Of a stretch of DNA of 64,000 nucleotides, positions 60,361 through 64,000 are shown in pieces. The translations under genes were made by a program, and so were the position numbers. This stretch comes from Halanaerobiales bacterium (lineage in GTDB: Bacteria; Bacillota; Halanaerobiia; Halanaerobiales; DTU029): NCBI GenBank assembly GCA_029981855.1, contig JARRCS010000004.1, positions 26,074 to 90,073 of the forward strand. The letters run 5' to 3'. The notes under the pieces were generated by a model. The model was not told the origin of the DNA. It searched no databases and saw only the letters and a program-made list of their open reading frames with translations. The first letter of the stretch is position 1. Every line of letters begins with the position of its first letter.

Positions 60361-61836
60361 CTATCTCAACAGACCATTAACCAGGGTATCTAACATCTCA
60401 TTCATACTTGCAATAACCTTGGCTGCAGCATTATAACCATGCTGATATTTAATCATTTCAGTAAGCTCTTCATCAAGAGACACTCCCGAAATCTCTTCCC
60501 GTTTTTGTTTGAGCTGTTCGATCAGGACTTCCTGGTTATCACTCATCCTTTCAGCCCTCTCTATATCGATTCCCAATTTGCTGGCCTGGGTCTGCCAGAA
60601 GTCATTAAAAGTTGTTGTATCAATTGTTCCCTGTTTATATCTAAGATCAGCAATTGCCAGGGCATTTTCACCATTACCGCTATCATCAGGGTCTGGACTG
60701 GTAGAGGCAGCAATTTTAGCCGGATCGGAAGCTATAGCAGAGTTCACTTTAAAATGGGCTGCATCATATTCTCCGGCTTCAAATTCAAAAAATTTAAGAT
60801 TGGTATTTCCGTAAAGGTCATACCCACCCTGATGTAGATAATTTACTTCATTTTTTAAACTACGTACTAATTTATCAAGTTTATTGACCTTATAGTCAAT
60901 GATTTTATCTCTGACATCAATTAAACCTTTGATTTCTCCACTTTCTACCGGCACTGTATTACCATTAACTTTAAAGGTAAATATAGCAAAATCATATTGA
61001 TAGGGAACATCAGCTGTCAGCGGGTTATCATCATGATCAACATTTACACTTATGTTTTCAATATTTTTCACGGCAACTAATTCATTATAAGATCCTCCAT
61101 CAATAAGGTTAATCCCGTTAAGACTAATATTAACCTGATTATAACTATCAACCCTGACCTGAATATCAACCATTTTAGAAAGCTTCTCAATCAAATAATC
61201 ACGTTCATCAGCCAGATCATTAGCTTTCTTATTCATTCCCGATTCAATAACCTTTATCTGATGATTTAAAGAAGCTATTTTCGTTAAGAGATCATTCACT
61301 TCAACAATCTTACCCTCAATCTCACTTCCCAGGTGTTCTCTAAAATTTACCAGGGCTTTATCAATATTATTAAACTGAGTAGTCAGGGTTATCGATTTCT
61401 GAACAACCGTCTCTCTAAGAGCCAGACTTTCCGGGTTATTGTTCAATTCCTGAAAACTTTCCCAGAATTCATTGAGGGTATTAAATAACCCTCCATCATC
61501 TAGTTCATTGAAGATGCTTTCTATTTCCCGCAAATTGTCCTTTTTAACCGTCCATTCCCCAAGCGCCTGATTTTCATATCTAATCCTGGTATCAATAAAT
61601 TGATCCCGTATGCGTTCAATCCGTTCAACCTTAACCCCGGTCCCAACCTGACCGGCACCGGTAGTACTGTAGATGGAAGGATAGGTATAAGGGGTTGTGG
61701 TGCTCTGAATAGCCCACTGGCGGGAGTATTTATCATTATTGGCATTAGCAATATTATGTGCCGTCACACTCAAGGACTTTTGCTGGGTCTGTAAAGCTTT
61801 CTTGCCTATCTCAATTCCTCCAAATGTAGAACCCAT
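60361..61836 (-). CDS. flgK: Hook-filament junction protein FlgK
   Basis: 491 residues. N-terminus TFGGIEIGKKALQTQQKSLS and SVTAHNIANANNDKYSRQWA; middle DGGLFNTLNEFWESFQELNN; C-terminus SLDEELTEMIKYQHGYNAAA. Standard FlgK pattern. First junction protein added to the hook once FlgD leaves. Confidence 0.95.
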   Translation of the reverse strand: MGSTFGGIEIGKKALQTQQKSLSVTAHNIANANNDKYSRQWAIQSTTTPYTYPSIYSTTGAGQVGTGVKVERIERIRDQFIDTRIRYENQALGEWTVKKDNLREIESIFNELDDGGLFNTLNEFWESFQELNNNPESLALRETVVQKSITLTTQFNNIDKALVNFREHLGSEIEGKIVEVNDLLTKIASLNHQIKVIESGMNKKANDLADERDYLIEKLSKMVDIQVRVDSYNQVNISLNGINLIDGGSYNELVAVKNIENISVNVDHDDNPLTADVPYQYDFAIFTFKVNGNTVPVESGEIKGLIDVRDKIIDYKVNKLDKLVRSLKNEVNYLHQGGYDLYGNTNLKFFEFEAGEYDAAHFKVNSAIASDPAKIAASTSPDPDDSGNGENALAIADLRYKQGTIDTTTFNDFWQTQASKLGIDIERAERMSDNQEVLIEQLKQKREEISGVSLDEELTEMIKYQHGYNAAAKVIASMNEMLDTLVNGLLR

Positions 61837-61851
61837 TTTCTTACCTCCTGA

Positions 61852-62313
61852 TTAGGCTTTGTGGTTTATAATGCCACTCTCTTTGGGCCTTAGTTGACCC
61901 CTTTTATCATAGGTGCCCTGACTATTATTACTGGTTACTAAATTCAAGTTTAAATTCAAAAATTGAAGGGAATTATGGATTAATTTTTCATTAAGTATAT
62001 TCTGATCATCAATCTTTAAAACCACATCAGATAATTTCTCCTGCAGTTCTATTAACTTATCCCTATAAGGATAACCAGCTTTCTCTAATAGCATGGTAAT
62101 ACTGTTATTACCGGCAATCCTTTCTCGACTACTTTTTAACTCCCGAGCTCTATTTAAATAGTTTTCTTCTTTACTTACTATCTCTTCCAGTCCGGTCAAA
62201 TCCTCGGTAATTAACACTTCCTGTTTCTGCTTACCTAAAGTATATAATTGCTGATAAACACTGTATTCTTCCTCTAAAAAATTTATTAACTTGTCCAGGT
62301 TAATATCATCCAT
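61852..62313 (-). CDS. flgN: Flagellar export chaperone FlgN
   Basis: 153 residues from the ATG at 62313. Helical, with KLINFLEEEYSVYQQLYTLG and LIHNSLQFLNLNLNLVTSNN near the C-terminus, a pattern of FlgN, the chaperone of FlgK and FlgL. Lies right before flgK. The GTG at 62322 lies in the AAAGGGTGA ribosome site. Confidence 0.85.
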   Translation of the reverse strand: MDDINLDKLINFLEEEYSVYQQLYTLGKQKQEVLITEDLTGLEEIVSKEENYLNRARELKSSRERIAGNNSITMLLEKAGYPYRDKLIELQEKLSDVVLKIDDQNILNEKLIHNSLQFLNLNLNLVTSNNSQGTYDKRGQLRPKESGIINHKA

Positions 62314-62366
62314 TAAGCTCACCCTTTATTAAAAAAATAATGGCAAAACCAATAAAAACCAGAACA

Positions 62367-62720
62367 TTAAACATTTTCATCTAATAATATACCTACCATC
62401 TCTCTGATTCTGCCGATCATATCCAGTATTTCTTTAGGTGGTATCTCCTTAATTATTTCATTGTTTTCTAAATTGATTACCTCGACCATCATCCTATCGG
62501 ATTTATCATGGATCTTAAACTTCAATTCCTTCCGAAAGGTCTGAACCGCCTTGTTTAACAGATTCACTCCTTCTTCAACTTCCTTTTTACTGATATTTCT
62601 TAACCTTTCCTTTTGATCTTTAACCTGAGATTGAACAGAGTTCTCATCTGTGTTTTTTTGCCTTAAACTTTCGCTAATACTAGTTACCGGCTGATTTTGG
62701 CTAATCTCTCCTACCTTCAT
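62367..62720 (-). CDS. flaG: FlaG family protein
   Basis: 117 residues from the ATG at 62720 (GGGGGTGA upstream). C-terminal LKFKIHDKSDRMMVEVINLE then IIKEIPPKEILDMIGRIREM is the FlaG domain. FlaG influences filament length in several bacteria. A longer reading frame upstream overlaps the previous gene and has no ribosome site. Confidence 0.88.
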   Translation of the reverse strand: MKVGEISQNQPVTSISESLRQKNTDENSVQSQVKDQKERLRNISKKEVEEGVNLLNKAVQTFRKELKFKIHDKSDRMMVEVINLENNEIIKEIPPKEILDMIGRIREMVGILLDENV

Positions 62721-62745
62721 CTTTAAATTCACCCCCTGATCAATA

Positions 62746-63228
62746 TTATCCTTTCTTATCAATAAAAGAAGAATAAATTCTTGGCCTTTGCTTGTAAGAC
62801 TTATTAACATGTATCCCACGTTTAAGTTCTTTTCTCTGCTCCATTAATTTTAGCCTGTTTTTTTTGATTAACTGCTGGTTTTTTTGATCTATTTCATATA
62901 AACTTTCCATAACTTCAATTAGATTAAATGCTGTTCTTTTAAAACTGGTTGGAACCGGCCTAGTTTCAAGTAGTTCCTTTAACCAGCTTTTCGGGTTTAA
63001 ATCTAATCGGCTAATTATTCTTTCCTTATAGAATTCTAACGATTCCTCCAATATATCAATTTCGGTAATTATTTCCTCTTTTTCTTTTAATAATTTTTCC
63101 AGCATCTCCAACTCACTCAATTCAATTGCTTTACTCTGCTTCCGACTTAAATCTAATAACCTTTTATAAAGACCGAATTCCTTATTAAAAGTATTCTCTA
63201 TTATTTTCAGGTCTTTTTTATCCTTCAA
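62746..63228 (-). CDS. Helical FlgN/FliT-like hypothetical protein
   Basis: 160 residues, all helical and charged: FGLYKRLLDLSRKQSKAIEL, LEMLEKLLKEKEEIITEIDI and YEIDQKNQQLIKKNRLKLME. The overall pattern resembles FlgN/FliT-type export chaperones but no firm family assignment is possible. It overlaps the fliS end by 11 bases. Possibly a second substrate-specific chaperone. Confidence 0.6.
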   Translation of the reverse strand: MKDKKDLKIIENTFNKEFGLYKRLLDLSRKQSKAIELSELEMLEKLLKEKEEIITEIDILEESLEFYKERIISRLDLNPKSWLKELLETRPVPTSFKRTAFNLIEVMESLYEIDQKNQQLIKKNRLKLMEQRKELKRGIHVNKSYKQRPRIYSSFIDKKG

Positions 63229-63634
63229 AATTTAAGCCTCCAATTTTTTGACCTTGACCCTGTTTCAGCTGCCGGATTGCCTCTTCCCAGGTTTCCTTTA
63301 AATCCACTAAAAGATCCAAAACCTCATCGACTATCTCAGGGTCCTTTCTAATATTAGCCTGGATTAAACGGCGGTTTATATAATCATAAAGATTGTATAG
63401 ATTATTTGCAATCTCTCCACCCCGTTCCATATCTAGAGTCACCATTAACTCATTAATAATTGCCTGAACCCGCTTTAGATTATTGTTAGCCAGTTCAACC
63501 TTCTTATCAACTAACCCCTGGCGGGCCTGCTGTCCAAATTTAATAGCACCATTATACAACATAAGTAATAATTGCTCCTGAGTTGCTGTTTCATACTGGA
63601 TGTTTTTATATTTTTGATAGGGATTATTTAACAT
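63218..63634 (-). CDS. fliS: Flagellin export chaperone FliS
   Basis: 138 residues. NNPYQKYKNIQYETATQEQL, LLLMLYNGAIKFGQQARQGL and NLYDYINRRLIQANIRKDPE are the FliS family motifs. It holds flagellin in the cytoplasm before export and links to FliW. The ATG at 63634 lies 8 bases after AGGAGG; the upstream GTG at 63643 overlaps that site. Confidence 0.93.
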   Translation of the reverse strand: MLNNPYQKYKNIQYETATQEQLLLMLYNGAIKFGQQARQGLVDKKVELANNNLKRVQAIINELMVTLDMERGGEIANNLYNLYDYINRRLIQANIRKDPEIVDEVLDLLVDLKETWEEAIRQLKQGQGQKIGGLNFEG

Positions 63635-63747
63635 AAAAGACACCTCCTGTAGGTTACTGTAATCATCATAAAACCTGCGCTGTGACAGCGGCCGTCATAT
63701 CCACATCTTTACATTTATGTGGTGGATTAACTGATTTAAGCAAGATT

Positions 63748-64000
63748 TTAAGCCTTATGGTCGATCAGTTGTCCTGCTCCCTTTTTATCCTCCATTGGAT
63801 TACCCTTTCCGGCAGCCTGCCTGATTAAGTTCAGAGAATAGTTATTGATCTGTAAACAATCCTGAATAAGTTGTCTGTTTTCTTCATTAATCTGCTGTAA
63901 AGTCTTAAGGACATACAAAATATCCTTTCTCAACTCCCTGAGTTCCTCTTTCTCTTCCGGAAATAGAGCCAGCAATTCTTTAAAAGAGGCCTCTTCCTTC
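63748..64000 (-). CDS. FlgN-like export chaperone, 5' end outside the window
   Basis: At least 83 residues; the frame is open to the right edge, and the first codon here is not the start. KEELRELRKDILYVLKTLQQ and QINEENRQLIQDCLQINNYS, LNLIRQAAGKG are FlgN-type helices. Its C-terminal end is separated from fliS by 113 bases that hold two small hairpins. Third FlgN-like gene of this segment. Confidence 0.6.
   Translation of the reverse strand, partial: KEEASFKELLALFPEEKEELRELRKDILYVLKTLQQINEENRQLIQDCLQINNYSLNLIRQAAGKGNPMEDKKGAGQLIDHKA

Noticed and set aside
1-64000. CRISPR arrays, tRNA, rRNA, integrase or intact transposase
   Set aside because: No regularly spaced repeats, cloverleaf tRNA sequence or transposase/integrase motif was seen on either strand.

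Overview
The window is one long stretch of flagellar and flagellar-glycan genes, every one of them on the minus strand, so transcription runs from position 64000 towards position 1. The gene order (flgBC-fliEFGHIJ-ylxF-fliK-flgD-flgE-flbD-motAB-fliL-fliM-fliY-fliOPQR-flhBA-flhF-flhG-PilZ-fliA), the CheC-like FliY, FlbD/SwrD, a TIGR02530-type hook-operon protein and the FlgK-FlgL-DUF6470-FliW-CsrA-flagellin block are typical of anaerobic Bacillota. A halanaerobial or clostridial relative is my best guess, but no taxonomic marker gene is present. Perfect Spo0A-box sequences at the main promoter fit a Bacillota host. Starts are often GTG or TTG, chosen here by strong Shine-Dalgarno sequences.

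Layout in transcription order. (1) 64000-55350, late filament module: FlgN-like and FliS chaperones, FlaG, FlgN, hook-filament junction proteins FlgK and FlgL, DUF6470 protein, FliW, CsrA, a small flagellin and cap FliD. The flagellin leader carries a CsrA-type hairpin and ends in a strong terminator. (2) 55247-29025, glycosylation island: two Maf-type flagellin glycosyltransferases around a 191-residue unknown protein; PseB, PseC, a NeuB/PseI synthase, an SpsF-type cytidylyltransferase and PseG for a pseudaminic-acid-like sugar; Gmd and Fcl for GDP-fucose; Glf for UDP-galactofuranose; an ATP-grasp and a HAD enzyme; and a run of six or seven glycosyltransferases. The middle of the island (about 36-47 kb) is much more AT-rich, and several of its enzymes carry one shared ~95-residue Rossmann-like module. 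A radical SAM/pyruvyltransferase fusion stands out. (3) 28787-28431, a lone CheY. (4) 28037-1, the rod, ring, hook, export, stator and switch operon with sigma-28, a FapA-like protein and the start of a rod gene (flgF/flgG).

How it works together: the 28-kb operon builds the basal body, export gate, hook and motor and supplies FliA (sigma-28), which would turn on the late module. FliW and CsrA with the flagellin leader form the known feedback switch on flagellin synthesis. The island makes nucleotide sugars and a glycan that the Maf proteins and the other transferases probably put on flagellin. The usual PseH acetyltransferase was not found, so the final sugar may carry another acyl group, possibly made by the ATP-grasp enzyme.

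Non-coding structure is unusually rich for such a packed region: a three-copy intergenic repeat family next to operon genes, a cloverleaf-like inverted repeat in the flgE leader, a MITE-like palindrome with flanking direct repeats, a large palindrome with DnaA-box-like sites, and tandem Spo0A boxes before flgB. No tRNA, rRNA, CRISPR array or intact transposase gene was seen.
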